Of a stretch of 42,791 bases of DNA, positions 17,384-25,995 are shown in pieces; positions within the stretch are counted from its first letter, which is position 1; each line of letters opens with the position of its first letter. The notes under the pieces were generated by a model that worked only from the letters and a program-made list of their open reading frames with translations, did not search any database and was not told the DNA's origin. The translations under genes and the position numbers were made by a program. Source of the stretch: CAYNYF01 sp964401385 (GTDB lineage: Bacteria > Planctomycetota > Phycisphaerae > SM23-33); NCBI GenBank assembly GCA_964401385.1, contig CAYNYF010000032.1, forward strand, positions 1-42,791, read 5' to 3'.

Positions 17384-17825
17384 CGCCGGCCGGGGGGCCT
17401 TTGGCGTGGTTCAGCGAGATGATTCCGCACTGCCTGGCCTACGCCCGCGCCGCCAAGGACAGCGGCAGGCCCGTCATGGTGTACTACGCCCAGAACGATC
17501 CGGGCGCCATCCGCGGCCAGAGCGAAGATGGCGTCGCCTACCTCCGCGGGGCCGGCTTCAAGGTCGAAACCGGCATCGTTCCCGGCAGCGGGCACGAGCG
17601 TCACCCCCAGGTGGCCATGCGCTTCCGGCTGCGGCACTGGAACGGCACGCCGCCCAGGCTGCCTCTTATGTCGCCGATGAGGAAGTAGCGTCCGCCCGCG
17701 TCGGCCGGCTCAGCGGGCGGTTCGAACATGCCGAGGGCTGGCGGCGGCATTCGCATCTGGGCTTCGCCCCGGAGGAGTTCGGCCCGCTGGGCGAGGCCCT
17801 CGCCGGCCGCATGCTTCGCCCATAA
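17380..17825 (+). pseudogene. Frameshifted, N-terminally truncated alpha/beta-hydrolase-like remnant
   Basis: From the GTG at 17380 one frame encodes a plausible C-terminal hydrolase piece: RPVMVYYAQNDPGAIRGQSE, then AGFKVETGIVPGSGHERHP. The Asp-Pro after a strand and the Gly-His near the end are where a catalytic Asp and His would sit. Around 17655 coding character moves to another frame (AASYVADEEV...EEFGPLGEALAGRMLRP) and runs to a TAA at 17823. No nucleophile region is present. This looks like a decayed gene with a frameshift or a sequencing error. A functional short protein ending at 17688 is possible but less likely. The 3' end lies 6 bases from the convergent isomerase gene. Confidence 0.45.
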
Positions 17826-17831
17826 AGCCGC

Positions 17832-18794
17832 TCAGAACCACCAGGCCGCGCCGGCCTTCTCGCGGAGGATGACCCCGCGCAGATACTGGACGGCCTTCTC
17901 GAAGCCCTCGTTGACGGACATCAGCGCGTCTTCGTGCTCGATGCTGATCACGCCGTCGTAGCCGTACACGCGGAGCATGGAGACGAACGGCTTCCAGAAA
18001 TCGTCCCCGTGGCCGTAGCCGACGGTGCGGAAGATCCACGCCCGGCTCTTCAGCTCGCCGTAGCTCTTGATGTCGAGATTGCCGGTGATGCCGGAGTTGT
18101 GGGGGTCGATGGCGCAGTCCTTGGCGTGGACGTGGAAGATGCAGTTGTTCTGCCCGAGGAACCTGGCGGCCTCGACCGGGTCGATTCCCTGCCAGAAGAA
18201 GTGGCTGGGATCGAGGTTCGCCCCGAGCTGCTTGCCGGCCGCCTTGCGCAGGCGGACGATGTCCTCGGGGTTGTGCACCACGAAGCCGGGGTGGGCCTCG
18301 AAGGCGATCTTCACGCCGCGCTTGGCGGCGAAGTCGTTCTCCCGCTTCCAGAAGGGGATGATCACCCGGTTCCACTGGTACTCGGCGATGGCGGAATAGT
18401 CATCCGGCCAGGGGCAGGTGACCCAGTTGGGCGTGCGGTCGCCGGGGGCTCCGCCGGGACAGCCGGAGAAGTTGATCACCACCGTGTTGAACTCCGCCGC
18501 CAGCAGCACGCCGGCCCGGTGGGCCTTGCAGTGGGCCGCGGCGATCCGCTTGTTGGGATGGACCGGATTGCCGTGGGCGGCGATGCCCTGGACCTGAAGC
18601 CCGCGATCGGCGATCTTGGCCTTCAGCTCCCTGAGTTTGGCCTTGTTCCGGCAAATGTCCTGGAGCTTCCAGGGGTCGCCCGGATACGCCCCGCAGGGCA
18701 GCTCGATGGCGTCCAGCTCCAGCTTGGCGCAGTAGTCCAGCGCGTCGTCCAGGCTCATCCCGCCGAATAAAGCACCCATAACGCCCAGCTTCAT
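17832..18794 (-). CDS. Sugar phosphate isomerase/epimerase (xylose isomerase-like TIM barrel)
   Basis: A 320-residue cytoplasmic TIM-barrel protein of the AP-endonuclease 2/xylose isomerase-like superfamily. The first strand (KLGVMGALFGGMSLDDAL) starts right at the N-terminus. Likely metal ligands fall on successive strand ends: Glu in IAFEAHPG, Asp-His in ANLDPSHFF, His in FHVHAKD and Glu in ISIEHEDA. Members interconvert ketoses/aldoses or epimerise sugars or inositols; the substrate is not predictable here. The ATG is supported by AGGAG 8 bases upstream. A CATAAT hexamer on the minus strand (18879-18884) may be its -10, nearly back-to-back with the promoter of cstA. Confidence 0.88.
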   Translation of the reverse strand: MKLGVMGALFGGMSLDDALDYCAKLELDAIELPCGAYPGDPWKLQDICRNKAKLRELKAKIADRGLQVQGIAAHGNPVHPNKRIAAAHCKAHRAGVLLAAEFNTVVINFSGCPGGAPGDRTPNWVTCPWPDDYSAIAEYQWNRVIIPFWKRENDFAAKRGVKIAFEAHPGFVVHNPEDIVRLRKAAGKQLGANLDPSHFFWQGIDPVEAARFLGQNNCIFHVHAKDCAIDPHNSGITGNLDIKSYGELKSRAWIFRTVGYGHGDDFWKPFVSMLRVYGYDGVISIEHEDALMSVNEGFEKAVQYLRGVILREKAGAAWWF

Positions 18795-18916
18795 CGTCCT
18801 GCTCCTTTTTCCCGGATCGGAAGTATTTCCCGCTCGCCCGCCCGCCGGCGGGGTCGCGGGGGCCTCTCGGCCAGTGACATTATGCTGGACGGGCGCCGCG
18901 ACGCAAGTGAGGACTG

Positions 18917-18944
18917 TTGTCGCCGCCGCGGCGTTTCTTATAAT
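18917..18944 (+). promoter_or_regulatory. Promoter of the cstA-like gene
   Basis: TTGTCG, 16 bases, then a perfect TATAAT. It ends 38 bases before the ATG at 18983. The -35 has four consensus positions. Confidence 0.5.
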
Positions 18945-18982
18945 GTGCCACGATCGTGCCGTCGGAGGGCGGGAGGTTTGTG

Positions 18983-20914
18983 ATGACGGTTCTTCTGGTG
19001 ATCGCCGCGGCCGTGGTCGTACTGGTATTGGGCGGACGGTTTTACTCGCGATTCATCGCCGCCCAGATCGGCGAGGACGCTTCCCGCCCGACGCCGGCCG
19101 TGGTTAAGAACGACGGGCGCGACTATGTGCCCACGCCCACGCCGGTGGTCTTCGCCCACCACTTCGCCTCCATCGCCGGGGCCGGGCCCATCATCGGCCC
19201 GGTGCTGGCCATCATCTACGGCTGGTTGCCGGCGCTGCTGTGGGTGCTGCTGGGCGGAGTGCTGATCGGGGGGGTTCACGACTACCTGGCGACGTACATA
19301 GCCACGCGCGAGGGCGGGCAGTCCGTGGCCACCATCGCCCGGCGCATCCTGGGCAAGGACGCCTTCGTGGCGTTCACGATCCTGCTGGTGGTGATGCTGG
19401 CGCTGGTGTGCGCGGCGTTCCTGAACCTCTCGGCCACGGCCCTGACGAGCATGCTGCCCTTCGACCGGCTTGAGCTTCCGCGCGACCAGAGCCTCTTCCG
19501 GGTGGCGACGGAGGGGGGCAAGGAGATGATCGTGATCGGCGGCATCGCCTCCATGAGCGTGGTGGTGATCACGGCCGTGGCCCCGCTGATGGGATACCTC
19601 TACCTCAAGCGCAAGGTGGCGGTGTGGAAGTGCAGCCTGCTGGCGATCGCGATCTGCGCGGTTTCCATCACCGTGGGGCTGTACTACCCCATCCGGCTGT
19701 CGCCGACGTCGTGGAAGCTCCTGCTGAGCGGCTACGTCCTGGTCGCGGCCGGGGTGCCGGTGTGGATCTTCCTCCAAAGCCGCGACTTCATCAACGTCCA
19801 CATCCTGTACGTGGGCATGGCCGCCCTGCTGGTGACGCTGCTGGTGGCGGGCCTCCGCGGGGCGTCGGTGGCCGATCCCATCCCGGCGACCAACCTGGAC
19901 GAGGGAACCAAGGCGCTGGGGGTCTTCTGGCCGACCATGTTCATCGTGATCGCCTGCGGCGCCGTCAGCGGCTTCCACAGCCTCTGCGCCGGCGGCACCA
20001 CCTGCAAGCAGATCACCTCCGAGACCGCCGCCCGGCGGATCGGCTACTACGGCATGCTGCTGGAGAGCTTCCTGGCGGTGTGCGTCATCGCCGTGCTCAT
20101 GATCGGCGCCAGCAAGGCCCATTACATCGTCGACGTGCACCCGCGGACGCTGGCGGGCCTGAGAAGCAGCCCCAACGCCGTGCTGGGCTTCGCCATGGCC
20201 GTGGGCAACACCGTCAAGCTCGCCTTCGGCGTTCCCATTGTGGTGGGGGCCCTGGCCGGGATGGTGCTGCTGGAAGGCTTCCTGGTGACGACGCTGGACA
20301 CGGCCATCCGGCTGACGCGATATCTGATCGAGGAGATCTGGCGGACGCTGTTCGGGGCCTACGACGTGTTCAGCGCCCCCGTGGCCGGGGGCGAGCCGGC
20401 GTGGCGCAAGGGCGAGGCCGTCCCGGTCGGCGCCGACGGGTTGCCGCCCGCGCCGGCGGCCGCGGATCAGCCCGCCGCCCCGGCAGCCCCCATCGCCACC
20501 GCCGGCATCGCCCGGTGGTCGCTGAAGCTGCTGCGGCAGTACTGGCTCAACTCCGGCCTGGCCGTGGCCCTGACGCTGGCGTTCGCCCTGACCGGGGGCG
20601 TCAAGACCCTCTGGGGCATCTTCGCCACCTCCAACCAACTGCTGGCGGCGATAGTGCTTTCCCTGGCCGCCCTGTGGCTGCTGCGGCAGGGGCGGCGATT
20701 GTGGTTTGCCTTCATCCCGGCCATGGCCATGCTGGCAACCACCGGCGCCAGCCTCGCCCTGCTGCTGCGCAAGTACCTGGCCGCCCCGGCCAAGAACGCC
20801 ACGCTGCTGACGGCCAATATCGTCATCATCGCCATCGCCGTCTACCTCCTGGCGGTCGGGTTCAAGGCGGTGGCGGCGCACGTTCGCGGCAGGGGAGCCG
20901 CCGGCGGAAAGTAA
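18983..20914 (+). CDS. cstA: Carbon starvation protein CstA family transporter
   Basis: A 643-residue polytopic membrane protein of the CstA family, whose studied members import pyruvate or peptides under carbon limitation. The family core is plain: PTPVVFAHHFASIAGAGPI near residues 55-73, IIYGWLPALLWVLLGGVLIG, HDYLATYIATREGG, and SGFHSLCAGGTTCKQI near 340. About 15 hydrophobic segments are visible. Near residues 480-520 a Pro/Ala-rich cytoplasmic linker (PAPAAADQPAAPAAP) separates the last helices. The ATG at 18983 is preferred over an upstream GTG because GGGAGG lies 6 bases before it. The size is slightly below E. coli CstA (about 700). It is followed by a TSUP exporter gene. Confidence 0.93.
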   Translation: MTVLLVIAAAVVVLVLGGRFYSRFIAAQIGEDASRPTPAVVKNDGRDYVPTPTPVVFAHHFASIAGAGPIIGPVLAIIYGWLPALLWVLLGGVLIGGVHDYLATYIATREGGQSVATIARRILGKDAFVAFTILLVVMLALVCAAFLNLSATALTSMLPFDRLELPRDQSLFRVATEGGKEMIVIGGIASMSVVVITAVAPLMGYLYLKRKVAVWKCSLLAIAICAVSITVGLYYPIRLSPTSWKLLLSGYVLVAAGVPVWIFLQSRDFINVHILYVGMAALLVTLLVAGLRGASVADPIPATNLDEGTKALGVFWPTMFIVIACGAVSGFHSLCAGGTTCKQITSETAARRIGYYGMLLESFLAVCVIAVLMIGASKAHYIVDVHPRTLAGLRSSPNAVLGFAMAVGNTVKLAFGVPIVVGALAGMVLLEGFLVTTLDTAIRLTRYLIEEIWRTLFGAYDVFSAPVAGGEPAWRKGEAVPVGADGLPPAPAAADQPAAPAAPIATAGIARWSLKLLRQYWLNSGLAVALTLAFALTGGVKTLWGIFATSNQLLAAIVLSLAALWLLRQGRRLWFAFIPAMAMLATTGASLALLLRKYLAAPAKNATLLTANIVIIAIAVYLLAVGFKAVAAHVRGRGAAGGK

Positions 20915-21050
20915 AGCCGCCCCGGCGAAATACCCACTGCGAGCTTTGGCCGACCTAGCGCTGCTGGCGCGCGTGCGGGGCGCTGGCCTGGCGGCCGCAG
21001 CCCTTCTCTCACCCGGAAGACCGAACGCACAAGACAAGAAAGACTCGAGG

Positions 21051-21863
21051 TTGGAATACTTGCCGTACATTCTGCTGGCTCTGTCGGGCGTTGTGGCCGG
21101 CGTGCTGGGGGGGCTGCTCGGCATTGGCGGCTCCAGCGTCATGCTGCCGGCGATGGTGCTGATCCTGGGGGCGGTCAGGGACGGCGTCGAGCAGATCCAT
21201 CAATATCAGGCGGCCGCCATGATCGTCAACTTCCTGTTGATCCTCCCGTCGGTCCTCGCCCACGCTCGCAAGCGGGCCGTCTGGACGCGGGTCTGGGCGT
21301 ACATGGCCGTGGCCGCGCTGGCAGGTGTCATCGTCGGCGTGCAGGCCAGTTGGCTCTTTGAGGGCGCCGCGGCCAAGTACCTCCGCTGGGGCGTCGGCTT
21401 GTTCTTCCTCTACGTTGTGGGCCACAACGTCTATCGGCTGACCCGCGGCCGGCGGGTCGAGGGGCTCTCTCGCCAGCAAGTGGAGCGGGCTCCCTTCTGG
21501 CGGAAGCTGGTCGTGGGGTTTCCCATGGGCGTTGTGGCCGGGCTGCTCGGCATCGGCGGAGGCTCGCTGGCCGTGCCCGGCCAGCAGATTGCCTTGAAGA
21601 TGCCCCTGCGGAACGCCATCGCCACGTCCGCGGCCACGATCGCATCGGTGTCCTGGCTGGGGGCGATCGCCAAGAACGCCCAGCTCGGCGACAACGGCAC
21701 CGTGACCCGGAGCCTGATCCTGGCGGCCTGCCTGGCCCCCACGGCCATGATCGGAAGCTACTTCGGCGGGCACCTCACCCACACGCTGCCCGTCCGGATC
21801 GTTCGGATCGTCTTCACCGCGCTGATGGTCTTCGCCGCCGCGAAGATGTTCGGGTGGATCTGA
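21051..21863 (+). CDS. TSUP-family (TauE/SafE) sulfite/anion exporter
   Basis: An approximately 270-residue inner-membrane transporter with eight or so hydrophobic segments and the internal duplication typical of TauE/SafE. The repeated motif is VLGGLLGIGGSSVMLPAMV near the N-terminus and VAGLLGIGGGSLAVPGQQI in the second half. The family moves sulfite, sulfoacetate or similar anions; the substrate is unknown. The start is uncertain. No ATG is available: TTG at 21051 or TTG at 21060 (GAGG 9 bases upstream) put the first membrane helix at the start, while the frame is open to a TTG at 20946 whose extra residues look non-coding. It lies about 140 bases behind cstA on the same strand and may be co-transcribed. 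Confidence 0.85.
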   Translation: MEYLPYILLALSGVVAGVLGGLLGIGGSSVMLPAMVLILGAVRDGVEQIHQYQAAAMIVNFLLILPSVLAHARKRAVWTRVWAYMAVAALAGVIVGVQASWLFEGAAAKYLRWGVGLFFLYVVGHNVYRLTRGRRVEGLSRQQVERAPFWRKLVVGFPMGVVAGLLGIGGGSLAVPGQQIALKMPLRNAIATSAATIASVSWLGAIAKNAQLGDNGTVTRSLILAACLAPTAMIGSYFGGHLTHTLPVRIVRIVFTALMVFAAAKMFGWI

Positions 21864-21921
21864 GGCGATCTCGGACCGCGGCGCCGGCGCCGCGCACGGC
21901 TCGCCGGGGCAAGCTGGTCCT

Positions 21922-21949
21922 TTTACTGCGTCCGCCCCTGTCGCATAAT
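21922..21949 (+). promoter_or_regulatory. Promoter close to the murJ start
   Basis: TTTACT, 16 bases, then CATAAT. The -10 ends 8 bases before the GTG at 21958. Transcription would begin within a base or two of the start codon, and no ribosome site is visible, so the message may be leaderless. Confidence 0.4.
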
Positions 21950-21957
21950 CTCTGCCC

Positions 21958-23589
21958 GTGGACGCGGCTTCCCGACAGCACGCCGAGAGAGAAGGCTTCT
22001 TCAACAAGGTCAAGGTCGTCGCCGGCCTGACGCTGCTGTCGCGCGTGCTGGGCATGATGCGGGACATCGCCATCACCTCCCTCGGCGCCAGCCGCACCAC
22101 CAGCGCCTTCGTGCTGGCGTTCAAAATTCCCAACCTCTTCCGGCGGCTGTTCGGCGAGGGGGCGCTGTCGGCGGCGTTCGTGCCGGTCTTCTCCGAGACG
22201 GCCGAGAAGAGCGGCTTCGAGCGGGCGGCGCGGCTCTTCGCCAACGCCTTGGGTCTGCTGGCGGTGACGATCTCCTCCATCGTCGTGGCCCTGTGGCTGG
22301 GGCTGCTTATCTGGGGGGCGGTGTTCCCGGGGCAGTGGGACCGGCAACTGGTGCTGCGGCTGCTGGGCGTCATGCTGCCGTTCACGATCACCACCTGCCT
22401 GCTGGCTTTGGGCTCGGCCGCGCTGAACTGCCGCGGGCGGTTCGCGTATCCGGCGTTCGCCCCCATTCTGCTGAACATCTTCCTGATCGTCGCGGCGTGG
22501 CTGGTCGCGCCGATGTGGCGCGACCGCCTCGAAAGCCAACTGACCGTCATCGCCGCGGCCGTCACGCTGGCGGGGGCGGCGCAGCTTCTCGGCGTGCTGT
22601 GGCTGCTGAAGCGGACGGGCTTTTCGATCCGCCCGCGCCTCCGGCCGCTGGAGGAGGGCATCCGGCCGATCCTCAAGCTCATGCTGCCCATGATCATCGG
22701 CCTGGGCTTCCTGCAAATCTCCGAGCTGCTCAATGACCTGATCGCGTGGGTTTTCTCGGCCACGGCCCACGCCCCAACCATGTACCTGTTCGGCCGGGAG
22801 GTGCAGCGCCCGCTGAGCGAGGGCGTGCTGATGCGGGTATACGCCGCCCAGCGGCTGTATCAGTTCCCCATGGGCGTGCTGGCGATCTCGCTGGGCGTGG
22901 TGGTCTTTCCGCTGTTCAGCCGCTACGCCGCCCGCGGTGACCTGCCCAACCTGCGCGAGAGCCTCAACCGGGCGGTGCGGCTGGCGGTGCTGGAGGGCCT
23001 GGCCGCGGGGGCGGGGCTGTTCCTGCTGGCCGAGCCCATCACCCGCTTCATCTTTTCCCGCCGCCGCTTCACCGCCGCCGACGCCGCCAGCTCCGCCTTC
23101 ATCCTCCGCATGTACGTGCTGGGCCTGTGGGCCTACTGCACGTACCAAATCTTCGTCCGCGCGTTCTTCTCCCTCAAGGACACGCGCACGCCGCTGATCA
23201 TCTCCTGCTGCCTGGTGGTTCCAAACCTGGCGATGGTGGCGGGGCTGATCTGGGTTCCCTGGCTCGGCGCCGGCGCGTTCGGGGCGGCCACGGCCGTGAC
23301 CTTCTCGCTCAACGCGGTCATCCTGGCCGTGCTGCTGCGGCGGCGGATCGGCCCGTTCGGCGGCAGGAAGCTGGCATTCAGCCTGGCCCGATCGCTGCTG
23401 GCGTGCGCGGCGATGGCCGCTACCGTCCGCCTGCTGCTGGCTTCGCTGGCCGGCCGGGCCGACTGGATTGTCGTCATCGTCTGCGTGCCGGCCGGTGCGG
23501 CCGTGTTCGTCCTCGTCGCCTGGCTGCTGCGCTCGCCTGAACTCGGCGAGCTGCTCCGCCGCCCGCCGAAGGAGAACTCTGATCTCTAG
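21958..23589 (+). CDS. murJ: Lipid II flippase MurJ
   Basis: A 543-residue membrane protein of the MOP superfamily that flips lipid II across the inner membrane for peptidoglycan synthesis. The N-terminal signature is intact: VVAGLTLLSRVLGMMRDIAI near residues 22-41, then FKIPNLFRRLFGEGALSAAFVPVF. About 14 hydrophobic segments cover the chain. The length is typical (500-550). The GTG start is placed where the family begins; no Shine-Dalgarno sequence precedes it and a promoter abuts it. Its presence supports peptidoglycan in this organism. There is no operon partner: the next gene has its own promoter. Confidence 0.94.
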   Translation: MDAASRQHAEREGFFNKVKVVAGLTLLSRVLGMMRDIAITSLGASRTTSAFVLAFKIPNLFRRLFGEGALSAAFVPVFSETAEKSGFERAARLFANALGLLAVTISSIVVALWLGLLIWGAVFPGQWDRQLVLRLLGVMLPFTITTCLLALGSAALNCRGRFAYPAFAPILLNIFLIVAAWLVAPMWRDRLESQLTVIAAAVTLAGAAQLLGVLWLLKRTGFSIRPRLRPLEEGIRPILKLMLPMIIGLGFLQISELLNDLIAWVFSATAHAPTMYLFGREVQRPLSEGVLMRVYAAQRLYQFPMGVLAISLGVVVFPLFSRYAARGDLPNLRESLNRAVRLAVLEGLAAGAGLFLLAEPITRFIFSRRRFTAADAASSAFILRMYVLGLWAYCTYQIFVRAFFSLKDTRTPLIISCCLVVPNLAMVAGLIWVPWLGAGAFGAATAVTFSLNAVILAVLLRRRIGPFGGRKLAFSLARSLLACAAMAATVRLLLASLAGRADWIVVIVCVPAGAAVFVLVAWLLRSPELGELLRRPPKENSDL

Positions 23590-23590
23590 G

Positions 23591-23720
23591 GGCGGGATTC
23601 GACCCGCCGCGGTCCGCCGGTTCGGCTAGGCTTTGTCTGATGAATTGGCTGTTCGTGTGTTGTCCGCCATTCAGACAAAGCCCACTTGTGCGAGTTCCCG
23701 AGGAAACTCGACATCCCGCC
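23591..23720. repeat. Nested inverted-repeat element (possible MITE or structured RNA)
   Basis: An outer pair, GGCGGGATTCGA (23591-23602) and TCGACATCCCGCC (23708-23720), matches with a single bulge. An inner perfect 12-base pair, GGCTTTGTCTGA (23629-23640) and TCAGACAAAGCC (23671-23682), sits inside. A third hairpin, CGAGTT-N8-AACTCG, is at 23691-23710. The whole 130-base unit directly follows murJ. It could be a non-autonomous mobile element, a multi-arm RNA or a complex terminator. Confidence 0.45.
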
Positions 23721-23775
23721 ACCCGGGAGCGCGTGATCCTTCGCGCTTATCAGCCAGAACCTGGTGGCGTCGACC

Positions 23776-23805
23776 TTGACGTTTTGGCACTTGGCGTGAT
23801 ATACT
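23776..23805 (+). promoter_or_regulatory. Strong sigma70-type promoter of the PEP-CTERM gene
   Basis: TTGACG, 18 bases, then TATACT; each box has five of six consensus positions. The leader to the ATG at 23954 is about 145 bases. It contains a hairpin, TTGGGCGG (23908-23915) with CCGTCCCAA (23926-23934), one base bulged. Confidence 0.6.
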
Positions 23806-23953
23806 ACGCGGTTACAGGAGTTTGCGTATGCACTCCTCGCGAATGGGGCGGGCCGGCAGGGCGAAAGTGAGAATCGTCTCGGAAGGCCCACCAACGGAGG
23901 AAACTTCTTGGGCGGACGCTTGCAGCCGTCCCAACAACGGAAGGAGAGAAACC

Positions 23954-25885
23954 ATGTCCCGCAAGGGCGATATTCTCGTGGCAGCGGCGGTTATCGGCTT
24001 GGCCTTTTCGGTGAGTTTCGGGGCACCGCGTACTGCCAACTGGACCGGCGGTGAGGGACCCTGGGACGATGCCAATAATTGGGACACCGAAGTCTATCCT
24101 GACAACTTCATCACCGGTGATGAGTGGACGTGCATCATCGACGGTGGGGGAACCTGGGCGAACGTGGGCCTTCAGAACTCGCGCACGGTTTCGTATGTGC
24201 AAACATATTCCACAGGAGATGGAGGCGTGGACATAGGAAATTGGTCCTCCTGGGACCCCTGGGTCTCGCTGGCCTTTGTGACACTGACGAACTACGGCAC
24301 GTTGGAGCTCGATAGGATGCGGGTTTCCGGAAATATCGAGAACAACAGCTCCGCGGAAATAGAAATGGAGGATCTCTGGGTCACGGGTAACGTCGACAAC
24401 TTCGGGTACATATGGTGTTACAACGTCGAAGTGAAGGGAGACTTCACCAACAGGGCTGGGGCGCACGTCGAGGTCGAGGACATAGTCGAAGTTGAAGATG
24501 GGACCTTCACAAATGACGGCACGGCTGTGCTTCTCCCCTTCGGATCGCTGGACGCCTTTGAGAGTCTAATCAACAACAACCTCGTCTTGTTGTACGGCGG
24601 CGAGTGCTCCGCCGACGGGGCGTTCGTGAATAACGGAACGGCACAGGGCGGGGGGTTTTTGCACTCGAGCACGCAGATCAACAACACTGGTGTGATCCTC
24701 AGCGAAAATGCCGACCTGACGCTCCACACCGGCGGAATCGCGGTCTATGGGACCGTCATCAACGCCGGGTCCCTGGGCAACTCGCCCGGCGCGAGCCTGC
24801 ACGTGATGGCCGCTTCGGTGGATCACACCGGCGTGATCGAGGTCCATTCCCAAGGAGCCGTGACCTTCACGTGCGATCTGACCAATCCGGCCGGAGCCGA
24901 AATCAGCCTCTCCGGCGGGGCGCTGTCTGCCCCGAACGTCACGAACCAGGCCGGCGCGTCGTTCAGCGGCTTCGGCCAGGTGGCGGGTAATCTTACCAAC
25001 CAGGGCAACGTGGATTTCTTCGGAGATTCCCAGATCGTGGGGAATCTTCATAACGAAGTCGGCGCGCTGCTGGGCATCCGCAACGGCGACCTGCTGATCG
25101 TGGGTGACACCGTCAACGATGGGACGATTAAGGCCTACAACGGCCAGGTGTTCTTCGAAGGCGGCCTGATAAACAACGGCGAGATCAACATCGACCCGGC
25201 GGTGGCCGTGTTCGCCGAAGACCTGGAAGTTACCGCCGGCGGCATGGTGGTCGCCGACGGAGGCAGCGAACTGAAGTTCCTCGGCGATTTGGACAACGGC
25301 TCGGCGCAGAGGACGACGTTTGACCTGTCCGCGGCGAAGGTGAGGTTCAGCGGCTTCTACGCCGCCGGGCCGCAGCAGTTGGAGGCGGGCGGGAAGGATT
25401 TCGGCGAGTCGATGGAGGGTTATGCCGACAATTTCGCCATGGGCGCCTTGCTGGTCGAGGCCGGCAAGGTGCAACTTGTCGATGGTCGCGACAACAGGCC
25501 GGACTGGGCCCAGCCTGAGGCCGTGTACGTGGGGGAATTGGCCTTCGGCCCGGGCGGGACGATCGAGCCGGGCGGACTGCACTTGTATTACCTCAACGGC
25601 GGCCAGCCGAAGCAGTTCTTCATCGGCGACGCCAGCCTGGATGGCCGCGTGGACGGCGGCGACTACACCCTCTGGGCCGATAGCTACGGCCAGCCGAGCG
25701 ACTGGTCCGGCGGTGACTTCAACGGCGACGGAATCGCCGACGGCGGCGACTACACCCTCTGGGCGGACAACTACGGCTCGACGGGGCTCGCCGCGGCCGG
25801 CAGCGGGGCGGCCAGCGTTCCCGAGCCGGGCGTGCTGTCGGCGCTGGCGGTGGGCGCGCTGGCCCTGATCCGGCGCCGCAGGTAG
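23954..25885 (+). CDS. Secreted repeat protein with dockerin-like region and PEP-CTERM sorting tail
   Basis: A 643-residue exported protein. A signal peptide (about 1-24, AAAVIGLAFSVSFGAP) leads into a long region rich in Asn-Gly turns and short strands (GNIENNSSAEIE, GNVDNFG, GDFTNRAG, GNLTNQGNVDFFG). This looks like a beta-helix of the kind found in adhesins and autotransporters. Two Ca-binding dockerin-like repeats follow (GDASLDGRVDGGDYTLWAD and GDFNGDGIADGGDYTLWAD); their DNA shares an identical 26-base direct repeat at 25652 and 25739. The C-terminus is VPEPG, a hydrophobic helix and RRRR, the PEP-CTERM signal recognised by exosortase. The ATG has AAGGAGAG upstream. No exosortase is in the window. 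Confidence 0.88.
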   Translation: MSRKGDILVAAAVIGLAFSVSFGAPRTANWTGGEGPWDDANNWDTEVYPDNFITGDEWTCIIDGGGTWANVGLQNSRTVSYVQTYSTGDGGVDIGNWSSWDPWVSLAFVTLTNYGTLELDRMRVSGNIENNSSAEIEMEDLWVTGNVDNFGYIWCYNVEVKGDFTNRAGAHVEVEDIVEVEDGTFTNDGTAVLLPFGSLDAFESLINNNLVLLYGGECSADGAFVNNGTAQGGGFLHSSTQINNTGVILSENADLTLHTGGIAVYGTVINAGSLGNSPGASLHVMAASVDHTGVIEVHSQGAVTFTCDLTNPAGAEISLSGGALSAPNVTNQAGASFSGFGQVAGNLTNQGNVDFFGDSQIVGNLHNEVGALLGIRNGDLLIVGDTVNDGTIKAYNGQVFFEGGLINNGEINIDPAVAVFAEDLEVTAGGMVVADGGSELKFLGDLDNGSAQRTTFDLSAAKVRFSGFYAAGPQQLEAGGKDFGESMEGYADNFAMGALLVEAGKVQLVDGRDNRPDWAQPEAVYVGELAFGPGGTIEPGGLHLYYLNGGQPKQFFIGDASLDGRVDGGDYTLWADSYGQPSDWSGGDFNGDGIADGGDYTLWADNYGSTGLAAAGSGAASVPEPGVLSALAVGALALIRRRR

Positions 25886-25995
25886 TCAGCGAGCCTCAGC
25901 GAAGTTTGGAGCGGGCCGGCATTCGCACCCGCCCGCAGTCTCGCCGCCCGGACAACGTCTGCGACCTTTGCGTTCTTCCGCGGGGCGGTGTCGGC

